From NCBI GenBank assembly GCA_017654735.1, contig JADPYG010000005.1:62001-126000 (forward strand): a DNA stretch of 64,000 nucleotides, written 5' to 3'. The notes beneath the pieces were generated by a model, which saw only the letters and a list, made by a program, of their open reading frames with translations, was not told where the DNA came from and did not search any database. Shown in pieces: positions 1 to 12,081 of the stretch. The translations under genes and the position numbers were made by a program. Position 1 is the first letter of the stretch, and each line of letters begins with the position of its first letter. Source of the DNA: Vishniacozyma victoriae. Taxonomy: Eukaryota; Basidiomycota; Tremellomycetes; Tremellales; Bulleribasidiaceae.

Positions 1-190
1 AACCCGCATAGCTGAACACAATACACACACGCGTTTGGACATCTACACACTCCCGGCAATATTGCTTTAAATCACTCGACCTCTACCACCTTCCCTTACA
101 TGTCATAGCTCAACACACGACATCTTTACACACTGTCCCAATCTAAGCTTACATCGTATATCGCAGACACATCGACGAACACAGCAAACC

Positions 191-3160
191 ATGACTTCAC
201 TCGCATCACGTCCCGCCTCTCCCTCATCCGAGTCGGCATATAGATCATCTGATTCTCCCCCTCTCTCAACTCCCCCATCTAGTAGTTCAAGCGGTACACT
301 CTCTTCGAAATGGAAAACCGTTTTCAAAATGGGCAAGAGCAATAGTAATCTTAAAGGAAAAGAACGGTCGGCTTCAGGAGTGGATGTCGTTGAAGAGGGT
401 GGAAAGAATGAACTATCGTCAAGTACGAGTTCAAATACCTCGACTACTATTACGAATCCACCCCCTCGACCACAGGCCGAGAGGAGTTTTACCGAGCCAT
501 TATCGTATTTCCCTCCTGTCCACATTCAGAATCAGCACGACCCTGTCGCTAATAACGATGTTGGACATGTTCAGACGAATCGGGATCTCACTGGCCTGGG
601 TGCTTTGCGGGATGGAAATGGACGAAAAGATAGTTTCCCAACAGCAACCACTTCGACTTCATTATCGAATTCCAACGAAAACGGATCATCAGGTGAACAA
701 GCTCGAAAGTATAGTAATAGTCAAAGCGTTACGGCTATTACCGATCGTTCATCCCATTCTTCCTCTTCTCAAACCAACAGTCATCTTGCTGGTCCGTCTC
801 ATTCGTCTGGAGGACGTTCGCCCGGATCTTCATTTGGTGGATTTAAAGCTCGATTCTTTTCAAATCCAGCCAAATCTGGGAGAGATAAAAGCCCAACTAG
901 ACCTACAGAAGGGAAGCAGGATAAATATAAAGGTTTAGGAATCGGTACTTCAAGAGATCAGTCTATTGGATCATCTTCGCTATCACCTTCTGAATCGAAC
1001 GACAAGACATCAGGTACAATACTGAGAACACCTAATCGGAAACCACCCATACCAGCACCATCTCCACTTGAAAGCAAGGATAATACCCCATCAAAAGGAT
1101 CAGCAGCAACCCGATGGCTTCGTCGAGTCGTTTCTGCCCCAAATACAAAAGCTCTTCTATCACAATCAACGGATATCCCACCAGTCCCGCCTGTTCCAGC
1201 TTCTGCCATCCCCTCATCACCAGTAATAGTCATTACGTCACAGGATAAACCTATGGATTCGCCTACAGGGGGTTTAGGTCTAGAAGATGGGAACGGTAAC
1301 GGAATTGAATCGCCTACCAAAACACGAAATACCCCAAGTCCACATAAACCTTCTATTACATCTTCATTAAACCCAAATCCAACGGGAGTAAGAGGTCAGA
1401 GAGCAGCTACCATTAGTAGTGGAGCGAAGACTAAGGATATACAAGCTCAATTAGGGTTGGGGGTAGCAGGGGAAAGTCATCATAAACAAGTGTTTAGGAG
1501 GACTTATTCTAGTAATTCGATTAAAACCAGATCTGTACGTCCGATTCTATTTCAAGGGAGAGGAGCTAATGATAAGGTCGAGGTGACTCCGAGTTCATTC
1601 CAGAAAATCAAATTACTGGGAAAAGGGGATGTAGGTAAAGTCTACTTAGTAAGGGAAAAGAAGACGGAAAAGCTATTTGCTATGAAAGGTGAGCTCACAT
1701 CCAAATGTCAATCGAGAGTGAAACTCATGGTAGTTTTGTCAAAGAAGGAAATGATTAAACGAAATAAAATCAAGAGGGCACTTGCGGAACAGGAAATTCT
1801 GGCAACTTCAAATCATCCATTTATCGTTACTCTATTCCATTCATTCCAATCTCAAGATTACTTGTTTTTTGTCCTTGACGTGAGTCATCTCTTTCATCGT
1901 TAATACTAGGAAACTAATGGCAGTACTGCATGGGAGGAGAATTCTTCCGAGCACTACAAACCCGCCCAAACAAGTGTCTGTCAGAGGAACACGCTAAATT
2001 CTACGCTGCAGAGGTTATCGCTGCATTGGAATATCTTCACTTGAACGGATACATCTATCGAGATCTTAAACCTGAGAGTGAGCCACCTCAACCACGAGAC
2101 GGAGAGAGCTAACGATAGATATCCTACTACATCAATCTGGACATATCATGTTGTCTGATTTCGATTTATCAAAACAATCTGGTGAACCGGGTGGTGCACC
2201 TGCTACTATTAAATCAGGTGGTCCGAATGGAGTAAGTTCCGCGTCCCTCGTATGGGGGAAATGCGCTGATGGACAGACAATGCTGGTTGATACACGATCC
2301 TGTATTGCGGATTTCAGGACAAACTCGTTCGTGGGTACGGAAGAGTACATTGCACCGGAAGTTATCAAGGGTTGTGGACATACTAGTGCTGTTGATTGGT
2401 GGACATTGGGGATTCTTGTTTACGAGATGATTGTGAGTCTTACATAGCCCGCCAGGGCGAACCTCAACCTGCAATTCAAGGTGAGGATCACGAGCTGATA
2501 TCAGTTTGCGACTACTCCTTTTAAAGGTCCTAATCGGAATGCTACGTTTGCGAATGTCTTGAAGAATGATGTTATGTTTACGGACTCGATACCGGTTACC
2601 AGGTAAGTGATTCCACTCTTTCAACTCGGACAAGCGACTGATGAATAGCCTATGTAAATCCGCAATCAAAAAGCTATTGATTAAAGATGAACATAAACGA
2701 CTTGGATCGAATTCTGGGGCTAGTGAGGTCAAAGCACATAAGTGGTTTACGTCTGTTAATTGGGGATTATTACGTCACATGACTCCACCTGTATGTCCCC
2801 TCTACATTACATAGTCATCTCACATGCTCCGTCCTTGGCAGAGAAAGAAAGAGAGAAGCTAACAAACAGATAATCCCAGCCGAATCGAACGGAATCGACG
2901 CAATCAACTTCCGAGCTATGCGAGATTCAAAATCAGTAGACCTAGAGCGGGGCGACGACATAATCCACGCTTCAGCAGTATTATCAACAGAATCTCTAAC
3001 TCCAGGAATTCAAACTCCAATGGAATTAACTGGAGGGTCTCCCTCCCCCTCGGCTGAACCTTCTAATGGTAGTAGGAGTCGAAGTGCTAGTAGGGGTAAA
3101 GAGGAAGTTAATCCTTTTGGAAACTTTAGTAGTGTTACGAGAGATATTGGGGAATATTAG
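191..3160 (+). CDS. AGC protein kinase, Fpk1/Kin82/NRC-2 (flippase kinase) type
   Basis: Seven exons (191-1688, 1734-1879, 1924-2077, 2119-2432, 2505-2602, 2649-2790, 2870-3160) join to 880 aa. Residues 1 to about 465 are Ser/Pro/Thr-rich and probably disordered. The kinase domain follows at about 470-790: glycine loop GKGDVGKV, lysine in FAMK, catalytic loop YRDLKPEN (Tyr instead of His), DFD instead of DFG, and [10 protein letters not shown] in the activation segment. An insert of about 50 residues lies between DFD and GTEEY. DFD plus this insert is typical of the NRC-2/Fpk1 group, which in yeast phosphorylates phospholipid flippases and affects lipid asymmetry and polarity. After the kinase core comes an AGC tail, ending [16 protein letters not shown]. 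The start is the first ATG of a long open frame with a short leader upstream. Family assignment is strong. The flippase substrate is inferred from the family. Confidence 0.9.
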
Positions 3161-3406
3161 GGTGTCTTGTTTTGTATCGAGACTTATTGTATATACCTTT
3201 ACGAACTTATGAATATGCATGCGGCTGCGACCTTGTGGGATCCACTGCAAAAGCATGATCATTACAAGAGAGGACTGGACAGGAATAGGAGGCGGAGATC
3301 ACCATGTACTCCGTGCTGTGAACGCGTCGCGTAGAGTAAAGTGCTGAAAATCAATGTTCATTCAATATCACCCACTTTACCTGACAAGTACAGCATTAAA
3401 CTGAAA

Positions 3407-4876
3407 ATGTAAGCTGAATCGCTCTTGAGTGTGGATCGCAAGCTGATCAGCAGGTCCGAACCAACACCTGACACCGAGACCGAGACTAAAGTCACTCAAG
3501 AGACCACTACGGCGACAACGGCGGAGAAGGGGAAAGCCCCTGTTGACAAGGCAGCAATTGAAGAGAATGCAAACAACTTGATTGCAAAGGGAGGGAAATC
3601 AATGGCTCTCAAGGCATGGGAGGAGGCTGTCTCGTACTTTGGAGAGGCGCTAGAGAACATGTACGTTACCTACAGCAATGCGTTCACTATCGCTCACGGC
3701 CAGGCGAGAGATCTATGACGAATTTGATGCTCGTATGGCACCTGTCTTACTTAGTTATGGAAAAGCGTTATTCGAGCTTGGGTTCAGTCAACAGGGAGTA
3801 ATGGGTAAAGAGGAAGTAACGAAAACTGCCGATGCCGGTATGTCCCCTTCCTTTCTTTCAGAGAAGATTATAGCTTATTGCAGGGAACGCAAAAGAAGAT
3901 GATGATGAAGAACCTGTTGGGAAAGGATTCTCATTCGCTGAACCGACATTCGAGGGGGAAGGAGATGATGCAGAAGAGGATGCAGGGGAGGAAGAACAAG
4001 GAGGAGAGCAAGGAGAGGAGCAAGGAGAGGGAGAAGGAGGGGAAGAACCTGAGGATGATTATAATGCCGCTTGGGAAGTCCTTGATGTTGCGAGGACTAT
4101 CTATATCAAGGTGTTGGAGGATAGTCAAGGGGAGATGAAAGAGGAGAAGATGAAGTTGGCAGATACATATCTTGCTCTAGGGGACGTTTCTTGTGAGACT
4201 GGTATGTTTGCTTTCTTTTCAAGAGATTCAAACAAAGAGCAAGAAGGGCTGACGGATAGAAAACTTCCCACAAGCAGTTGCAGATTACTCTTCCGCGCTC
4301 TCTATCCAATCCAAGATCCTCGCTTCTTCTTCCCGTACCCTCGCCTCTACACATTATCAACTAGCGACCGCCCTTGAATTCCTCCCTCAAAAACGTTCAG
4401 AAGCTTTGAAACACGTCGAAACAGCATTATCAGGATTCAAATCTCTTCTATCAGAATTGAAAGGTGAAACACCAACTTCCAACGAGAGTGTTCAGAAGAT
4501 GTCGACAAAGGAAAAAGAGAATGAGATTAAAGATGTTGGAAGTTTGATTGGAGATTTGGAAGTCAAGATTGAAGAATTGAAAGCTGCTCCTGAAGGGGGT
4601 GATTTGATTAGTGAGAGTATTGATCATTTGTTGGGTAATGGTACCGGAGAGGGTGTTCTAGAGGCTGTTGGTTTTGGGTCAGGATCAGGGGCAAGCAAGG
4701 ATGCTGGACCTGTGAATGATTTAACGAGTATGGTTAGGAAGAAGCCTGTGAAAAAGGTACAACCTCAACCTGTTGCTGGAGGGAGTGGAAGCGGGAATGG
4801 AAACGGTAGTACAGAGGTCAAGAGGAAAGCAGAGGAAGAGAATGGTGGTGAAGAGAAAAAGGCCAAGGCCGAGTAG
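3407..4876 (+). CDS. NASP/Hif1/Sim3-type histone chaperone (SHNi-TPR)
   Basis: Five exons (3407-3408, 3454-3660, 3704-3837, 3884-4201, 4260-4876) join to 425 aa. The start codon itself is split: AT at 3407-3408, then an intron, then G at 3454, giving MSEPTPDTE. A TPR-like block (ANNLIAKGGKSMALKAWEEA, then MREIYDEFDARMAPVLLSYG) is interrupted by a very acidic Glu/Gly/Asp stretch. The TPRs then resume with YNAAWEVLDVARTIYIKVLE and a further repeat containing the ENFPQAVADYSSAL motif. TPRs broken by an acidic loop are the signature of SHNi-TPR proteins, which chaperone histone H3-H4 (and CENP-A in fission yeast Sim3) to chromatin. The C-terminus is Gly/Ser-rich and ends in a Lys/Glu tract that may be a nuclear localisation signal. 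The gene converges on OST3, with about 115 bp between the stops. Confidence 0.87.
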
Positions 4877-4991
4877 TTGCCCTCAGGTGTAGATTAGTAC
4901 AGTCTCTTATATCATGAGTACTTTAGACAAATGAGGATGAGGAGTGCAGCATTGTATGCATCAATCTCTCTATACTTCTATCGCCTCTTTC

Positions 4992-6164
4992 CTAGAACAA
5001 GAGTCCGAATGGGTACGACCCATTCTTCATCTTGAACAACCTGAACAAGAAGGAAAAGACGAAAATGAGGACTACGAGCCAGAGGTAGACGCCGGCTCGT
5101 TGTTTCGTAGCGGATGTTTGGGAGGGTACGAATACCGTCAAGGCGATGATGCAGAATGCAAGCAGTCCGTCTATTCGTCAGTTCACTCTTTCTGGATTAA
5201 AATCACGAAACTGCAGCCCACTCACAAGTAACACCAACAATCTGACTTTCAACCCCCAATTGATTTTGATATCCCCCAGCAATCCAACTAACATGCCCAC
5301 TCTGACTAACCCCGATATAAGGAGCATTCTTGATCCTATTCCACATGAATCCAGAAGTAAACGTCAAAATCAAGACAAGGGAGAAAACACCCCAAATGAC
5401 CCTACTCTGAACAAGAGGTAGGAGGAGGTCCCATGTCGAGTATAAGGTAAATGCGCCTAGTAAGAGGACTGTTGGGATTACTAGGAATGGAATTGGGTTG
5501 AATGGTCGGTGGAGGTTAAAGTGAGCTGGGGTGAGGGGGGAGATGAAGGCGTGTAGGGGTTCTGGACCTAGGCCTCTGGGATTGTTAGTGGGACTTTGGG
5601 GCAGAAAGGGGGGAAGACGTACTGCCTGTTTAGATCGTAGGATACTACCGAGAGTTTATTGGACTTGTTGGGACCTGATGCTGCGGGGTGATATTGAACG
5701 GTGGGAGCGGATGTCAAACCAAGCTGACAGTCAGCTCATTCAAAAGTACAGTCGAGGTACAACTTACCCTCTGATAAACAGCTTGCCCATCTGCGAAGTC
5801 CAACTGAGCAAAGAAGTGCCCGTCTCTGACTTGAGACGACTTTCTCCTCCATGAATCCGCAACCTGATTGAAAGATGGTTGGAACTTGCTATCGGGTCAG
5901 CTTATCCTTGACGAGTAACTGGTAGAAGTGAGACATAAGAGAGAGGACCTACTGGCAAGGTTCACACTTGAACTGAGGTGCCATTGCGGTCAAGAGTACC
6001 AAAGCACTATAATCCCTATCGGCACTCAATAACTCATCATAAGAAGCAGAGTCGAGCTTGATGATTCCATTTTTCGATTTAGAAGCTAGTTCGACCCATT
6101 TACTACGGTCTGCTAAAGCTGGTACAGCTAGAGCTAGAGCTAGCAGGGTTGTTAGGAAACGCAT
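4992..6164 (-). CDS. OST3: Oligosaccharyltransferase subunit Ost3/Ost6
   Basis: Exons read on the minus strand are 6164-5953, 5888-5768, 5723-5623, 5575-5226 and 5170-4992, joining to 320 aa. Residues 1-18 are a clear signal peptide (MRFLTTLLALALAVPALA). A lumenal thioredoxin-like domain follows, with a CEPC redox motif placed across the first intron (CEPCHKFQ). Four hydrophobic segments follow; the first contains FLVIPTVLLLGAFTLY and the last LVVLIFVFSFLFRLF. This is the family layout: an ER-membrane subunit of the N-glycosylation complex whose CxxC forms mixed disulfides with acceptor proteins. The last residues, NGSYPFGLLF, resemble the Ost3 C-terminus. The start lies 148 bp from the PRP31 ATG, so the two genes probably share a bidirectional promoter. 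OST3 and OST6 cannot be told apart by eye. Confidence 0.9.
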
Positions 6165-6312
6165 GTTGTTATAGAGGTATATGAATACGAGAGGACATAG
6201 GAGTACTCTAAGTGGGGTGTCATTACTCTTTATTCACGCACCTCATTTAAGATGGTGTCAAGTAAAGTCAGTTCCTCGTCAACCTACACCTAGATGTATC
6301 ATATACCTTACC

Positions 6313-8124
6313 ATGTCATTAGCAGACGCGTTACTAGCAGACTTTGATGGTCTCTCAGACGATGGGGGATCAGATAATGAAGTGGTCGCCCCGCAGGCAT
6401 CGGCCTCTACATCGAAACAACCAGCCGACTCACCATTCGGTAACATGGGTCCGCCACCTTTACCTAACAAATTAGTCGCGGGCCAGAAACGTTTAATGGA
6501 TGCTCTAGATGGTGGAGGGATGGACGATGAAGATGATGATATGAATGGGGATGTGAAAGCTGGTTTCGTACCGGAAGGTGGAGTCCGACCTGCGGAGGAG
6601 CTCGACGCGGAGGATGTTGAGAATACGGATTTGACGAGTGTGGAGGATGTCAATAAGGTTTCGAAATTGATCTCGGGAAAGAGACTGAGAGAGGTCATCG
6701 AGGTGAGCTATATTGTCCGTAAAGGTATATGAGCTGATTTGTAAGGAAATCGATAAATACTCCAGTAACCCAACCGACATGTCTTCTTCCAGCGGCGGGC
6801 CATTGAACGAGAACCCGGAATATCACCTCGTCGTTACAGCCAACAATATGTCTGTTGAAGTCGACAACGAAATCTTGCTTGTCCACAAGTTCATTCGTGA
6901 TCACTACGCTCCCAGGTTCCCCGAACTTGAACAACTCATCTACGACCCATGGACCTACATTGCCGCTGTACAGGGTATCGCCAACTGCGACGACTTGACA
7001 AAAGCACCTCTCCCATCAGTCCTTCCTTCCGCTACCGTCTTATCCATTACTCTTACAGCGACCAACTCGAAAGGAAGGAAATTATCACCACAAGAATGGA
7101 AGACTGTCGAGACGGCCGTCGAGGTCGCTACGAAATTAAGGGATGCTCGAGAAAAGATCTTTGCCTATGTCGAGTCAAGAATCACGGCTGTCGCACCCAA
7201 TATCTCGGCAATTGTCGGTACAGCCATCGCAGCGAAATTACTCGGTCTAGCAGGTGGTCTACAAGCGGTATCACGTACACCAGCATGTAACATCATGTTG
7301 TTCGGTGCTCTCAAGAAATCACTAGCGACATCTCAATTTTCAGCGGCAGGTCAACAACGTCATACCGGATTCATTTTCCAATCTCAAATCGTCCAATCCG
7401 CTCAGCCGGAAGATAGGAGAAGGGCGCAGAAAGCTGTTTCGGCAAAAGTGATTTTAGCAGCTAGGATCGATGCGTCCAAGGGTGCGAGGGATGGAAGTTA
7501 TGGGAGGAAAATGATGGCGGAATTGACGAATCGAATTGTGAAAATGGCGGAACCACCACCAAACAAAATGACGAAAGCACTTCCTATCCCTCAGGAAACG
7601 AATAAGAAGAAGAGAGGTGGAAAGAGGTAAGTCCCCCTCTACCTGTCTCTGAATATAGCTGATAATCCAGGGCTAGGAAGCAGAAGGAGGCATATGCCCA
7701 GACTGAAATCAGAAAGTTGCAGAACAGGATGGAATTCGGTAAAGCAGAGCAGGAGGCTGATATGGATGACGAGTCGGTTGGATTGGGTATGATTGGTGCA
7801 GGTACAGGACGAGTTAGGAGTGAAGTCGTCGATTCGAGAAGTAAAGGTGGGTCCCACACACTTTTGCCTGGGCGCAGCTGACATTTAGCCAAATTATCAC
7901 GAGCCAATAAACTTCGTACTCAGATGCTTGGAAAGTCTCAATCCGCCGAATCAGGTACTTCCACCTCACTATCCTTCACGCCTGTTCAAGGTATCGAGAT
8001 TGTTACACCGTCTTTGGCTGCTGCTCAGAATGATAAAGTTAAAGCAGCGAATGATAGGTGGTTTGCTAGTGGTATGTTTACGCATGTCAAGAAGGAGGGA
8101 AGTAGTATACCAGGTCAAAAGTAG
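6313..8124 (+). CDS. PRP31: U4/U6 snRNP pre-mRNA splicing factor Prp31
   Basis: Four exons (6313-6702, 6746-7626, 7671-7846, 7889-8124) join to 560 aa. After an acidic N-terminus comes the NOSIC/Nop region ([31 protein letters not shown]). The Nop core is [20 protein letters not shown] followed by [24 protein letters not shown] and [33 protein letters not shown] matches the basic Prp31 C-terminal block, followed by the VRSEVVDSR and [12 protein letters not shown] segments. Prp31 binds 15.5K and U4 snRNA and bridges U4/U6 to U5 in the tri-snRNP. The ATG at 6313 was chosen because [17 protein letters not shown] is the family-like N-terminus; an upstream in-frame stretch from 6181 has no family resemblance. 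Intron 1 ends in aag. Confidence 0.95.
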
Positions 8125-8173
8125 TGTACTCGTACCATGTATGTATGGCCCTACCTCACGTCTGAATGTACCG

Positions 8174-8189
8174 TATATATATATATATA
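8174..8189. repeat. (TA)n microsatellite
   Basis: An alternating TA tract of about 15-16 bp sits 50 bp after the PRP31 stop and about 95 bp before the YME2 ATG. It could act as an AT-rich polyadenylation/efficiency element for PRP31 or a TATA-like element for YME2. The sequence alone does not decide. Confidence 0.6.
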
Positions 8190-8284
8190 GGGTGGCGGAA
8201 GATCGTCGGTGACGTCAAGTCAATTCGTGTCTTGTTGCCGAGATTTCAATTGTTGTCACCTTCTGGTTCTGTCACATTACAACC

Positions 8285-11200
8285 ATGTTACGGCCACGAC
8301 CGCTAGCACGGCAGGTGCTCGCACCACGTCGCCTACTGGCATCTAGACTACCATCCTTGGCACTGGCAAGACGGTATCAATCTACATTACCTATCACCGA
8401 AGATGCAGCCGAGGAAGACCGTCAATCCGCTTCATTCTTCATCTCAAATGTCCTACCTATTAAACTCGCCTACTGGGATCCACGACCCGCCATTGCTCGC
8501 CTCAGAGAGGATTCTCTCATGGAACAACTGTCAGACATAGGTTCCGAGATCACAGGCAATGGGTTCCGGATAGAATCATGGGAAATATCCCGTAAAGACG
8601 GTGGTGTATTTATGCACTTTTCCTACATACCCCCCTCATCACCCCAGGTACAAGATAAAGAAGGTGAAGAATTGAATAAAGATCTATCGGCAATCAATGC
8701 TCTTCCAGAAAAGAGTTTAGCGAAACCAGCTTCACCAGGACGATTGTTTATGCCTCAATTGGTTGAGAGTGCAAAGAAACATGGAGGATTCCCAAGCTGG
8801 TTAGGACAACAATGGGCTAATTGGACCAGGGGGCAGAGTGGGGATTTAGGGAGAGTACCGGGACATGAATTATATGCTATGAGAGGAACTGTTGGTGTTG
8901 GGGTTAATGAAGTTGATGGCACTGTTGTTAAAGGTAGTGGGACTGGAATGAGGGGTATACAAGCTCTAGCGGGAGATGGGAGGGTATGGTTAGTCAAGGG
9001 AAGGCAGTGGACTGAGGTTAGTCGAGTGGGCGAATGAAATTTGTGGAAGCTGATAAGTAGGACATGAACAGATTCCCCTCGAATAGGTTGAGGGTTGAAT
9101 TTGACGGTCCGGACGTTTCTCAGGAGATGCTATATACGCTATTTAGAGTAAGTCAGCTTTGATGCGCCTTTCCTCGGCACGAGAAAATAGCTGAGATCTT
9201 AGCCATACGGTCGAGTATCCGATATAACTCCACCAGCGCCCGTCCCAGCTGGTTCCCTGCGATTCGCTACAATATCCTTCTCCCGACTTTCACCAGCAGT
9301 CACAGCTATCAATGCCGTACGTCCTATATAATTTCCTCCTACTGAGTAAATACTGACGGGTAGTTACACGGCTACTCGACTCCTACGAATACCGCAGATT
9401 TCACGCTTCGAGCGTCAGGTCGACCTTCCGAGGAGAAAATCACCTTATCCCGTTTAAGGCTGTATTATGAAAGACCACTTAAAGCTCATGCTATAAGGGA
9501 TTGGTTGAGTTCTCATCCTCGTTTAGTACTGCCCGCTTTGGCTTTCTTGATTGGTACCCTCTCATACACGGTCAGTCCCCTTTTTGGGATCAAGGAAAGA
9601 GGCTAATTGTCAGTTCTTTGATCCTATACGAGCCTTTTTTGTTCGGTCGAAATTGGAGGGAACTTGGGATTTGGAGAATTACTCCTTGATCAAGGGTGAC
9701 ATTCCTTCTTTCTACATGCTACCTAATGGGGACTGACGAGTAGCAATCCGCCAGCGGTTCAAGCTTCCCCAATCATTGTCAATATTCCATTCTTCCTCTT
9801 CCAATGGTCCCGATGGTCCAGATTCAGACCTCGTCGGCCAGAATGCTTGGAGGGACCGTATAGATGCTGAGAAGAGCGTGGAGAGATGGTTATCGGAGTA
9901 TCCGAGTACTTTTATTACGTTGACTGGACCACCTGGTAGTGGAAAACAGAATTTACTGAATCGGGTATTGAAGAAGGAGGAAAAGTGAGTCTGACCCACA
10001 ATTAGAGGGACTGATAGTAGACCTGCACTTGTTATTGATTGTTCTGAAATTGGGAAAGCCAAGAATGATGCTGGGCTTGTTAGTGCGCTTGCTGAGCAGA
10101 CTGGTATGTCCCATGACCTACGTTCAATCAGCTGATCAGTAGGATATTATCCCGTCTTCTCATTCCTGTCTTCAATCAACGGTATGATCGATCTTGCCTC
10201 TGTCGGTCTCATTGGTCAGAAAGGTAAGCTTGGGTGCGTGGACCATCTGCCAAGCTAACGATCAGCTGGATTCTCTACACCCATTGACCAGCAACTCCGC
10301 CAAGTCCTCGAGATTGTCGGAAACGCGCTCAAAGATACCTCGACTCACCTTCGCAATGACCATAAGCAGGAACGACAGCACGCAGCGGATCAGGTCAAGA
10401 TGGAAGAAGAACGCCATCGACGCCTTGACCTCATCAAGAGGGGAGCATGGCATGATGGCAGACTCGATTGTGTGGCTGGTAATGGAGTCATGTCGGAACT
10501 TGGTTACGGCGAGGAACCTACCCTGGACACTGATCTCTTTGCCGCCAAAGTCGCACCACCATTACTGGATGATACAGCGCCAATTGCCGGTGAAGCCGTT
10601 CCACCTACTTTCGAATCATTACCTCTTGTTCCACTTCCAGTCGAAGACAAGTCGGCCACTGATGTGGATGAAGAAGCCGAGTTCATCAAGACACTACCGA
10701 TTGTCGTACTTCAAAACTTTGCTCAGAAAGCTGGTAAAGGAGATGTCTGGAATGTCCTTGCCGAATGGGGATCATCACTTGTCGAAAATCGTATAGCCCA
10801 CGTGATTGTGGTTACAGATACCTCAATAGCTACCAAGGCTTTAACGAAAGCACTACCCACCAAACCACTCAACAGTGTTTCCCTCGCCGACGCCGACGAA
10901 GCCAACTCCCTAGCTTATGTGAAAGATAAGTTGAAGGGATCGAAATTGACACTGTCAGCGGAGGATAGTACGGAAGTAGCTAAACTTGGTGGGCGAATGG
11001 TTGACCTTGAAACTCTGGTGTACAAGGTTAGGACTGGAACGCCGATTAAACCTGCGATCGATGATTTGATCTCGAAGAATGTCGTTGAATTACGGAAAGC
11101 GGCATTTGGGGATGATGCGGAGGATGCGAAGAGTCTACCATGGACCAGGGCTCAGGCTTGGAAGGTAGTTTCAGAATTGGCCAAACATGGCGAGGTGAGC

Positions 11201-11758
11201 TATCCCCCACAACCGTCAGGAACATAGCTGATGCTGTAGACTTCGTACTCGAGATTGTTACAGGATTTCCCATTCAAGGGGCACGAACAGGCTCTGAAAG
11301 CGATGGAGGAGCATGATCTGGTTGGAATAAGTTATGTCGAGGGTAGGGCATCGAAAGTGAAACCTGGAAAACCAGTGTACAGATACGCGTTCCAGCAACT
11401 CGTCAATGGTGAGTCACTATCATTCCCAAATTGTCAAGATAGGGAAAGCTGACATCCAGACCCAGTATTCAAATCATCAAACCAAATTGAATTCAATACT
11501 CAAGTGATAGACTCTGCCGAATCCAAAATCAGAGCTTACGAAACCGAATTATCAACTCTAAAAGAGATAACAGCAGATGGAGGAGACGACAAGCTCGGTG
11601 TAAATGGAAGTGCCTGGTTGGGGATGGGTAAACATTCCGCTATTAAGGAAAGGGCTAAATGGTTATTGGAGAAGATGGGGAAGAATGTTGAGAAATTGGG
11701 TAAGTTGGAGAAGGAGAATGAGGAGATGTTGAAGGTTTTGAGCGATGGCAGGGCTTAG
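8285..11758 (+). CDS. YME2: Mitochondrial escape protein Yme2 (RNA12 domain)
   Basis: Eleven exons (8285-9016, 9061-9147, 9203-9316, 9364-9570, 9614-9695, 9744-9984, 10021-10103, 10143-10223, 10266-11194, 11240-11408, 11460-11758) join to 1007 aa. The N-terminus (MLRPRPLARQVLAPRRLLAS) is an Arg-rich mitochondrial presequence. An RRM-like fold follows at about 245-330 (LRVEFDGPDVSQEMLYTLFR, SLRFATISFS), then one transmembrane segment (HPRLVLPALAFLIGTLSYTF). The RNA12 P-loop is GPPGSGKQ near residue 470, with IDCSEIGKAKND and LSSINGMIDLASVGLIGQ after it. This order matches Yme2/Prp12, an inner-membrane protein linked to mtDNA maintenance and escape. The Gln after GK instead of Ser/Thr is a relaxed Walker A. 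The C-terminus is coiled-coil. Every intron fits the reading frame. Confidence 0.92.
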
Positions 11759-12081
11759 GCCTTGGATTGAAGGCTGAATTGTTCCCAAATGTTGTATTGA
11801 ATGCACTACCTCGCTCTTTGGATCTAAGAGCATAGCACTTTACCGGTACGCGAACCCCCCATGGTCTTGCATGACATGCGGTATAGAAGACAGCAGGCAG
11901 ATTTGATTCCGCTCTATCTCAAAGCTGCCACCCAAAATATCGATCGTCACTCCATCACTCACTCACTCCATACTTCAACTTACTACATCACCCTCTCCTT
12001 TTACTACAGTAGCATAGGGTCGATGCGCTGGCTATAGGCGATCACTAAACTCCCATTCGCCCCGGAAATATCGAGCCGATC
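11759..12081. other. Intergenic, YME2 3' end to PPR gene
   Basis: 323 bp. The part nearest the downstream ATG is C/T-rich with repeated tcactcac and cttactacatcac runs, like a fungal promoter/leader. I see no ORF, RNA gene or strong repeat. Confidence 0.5.
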
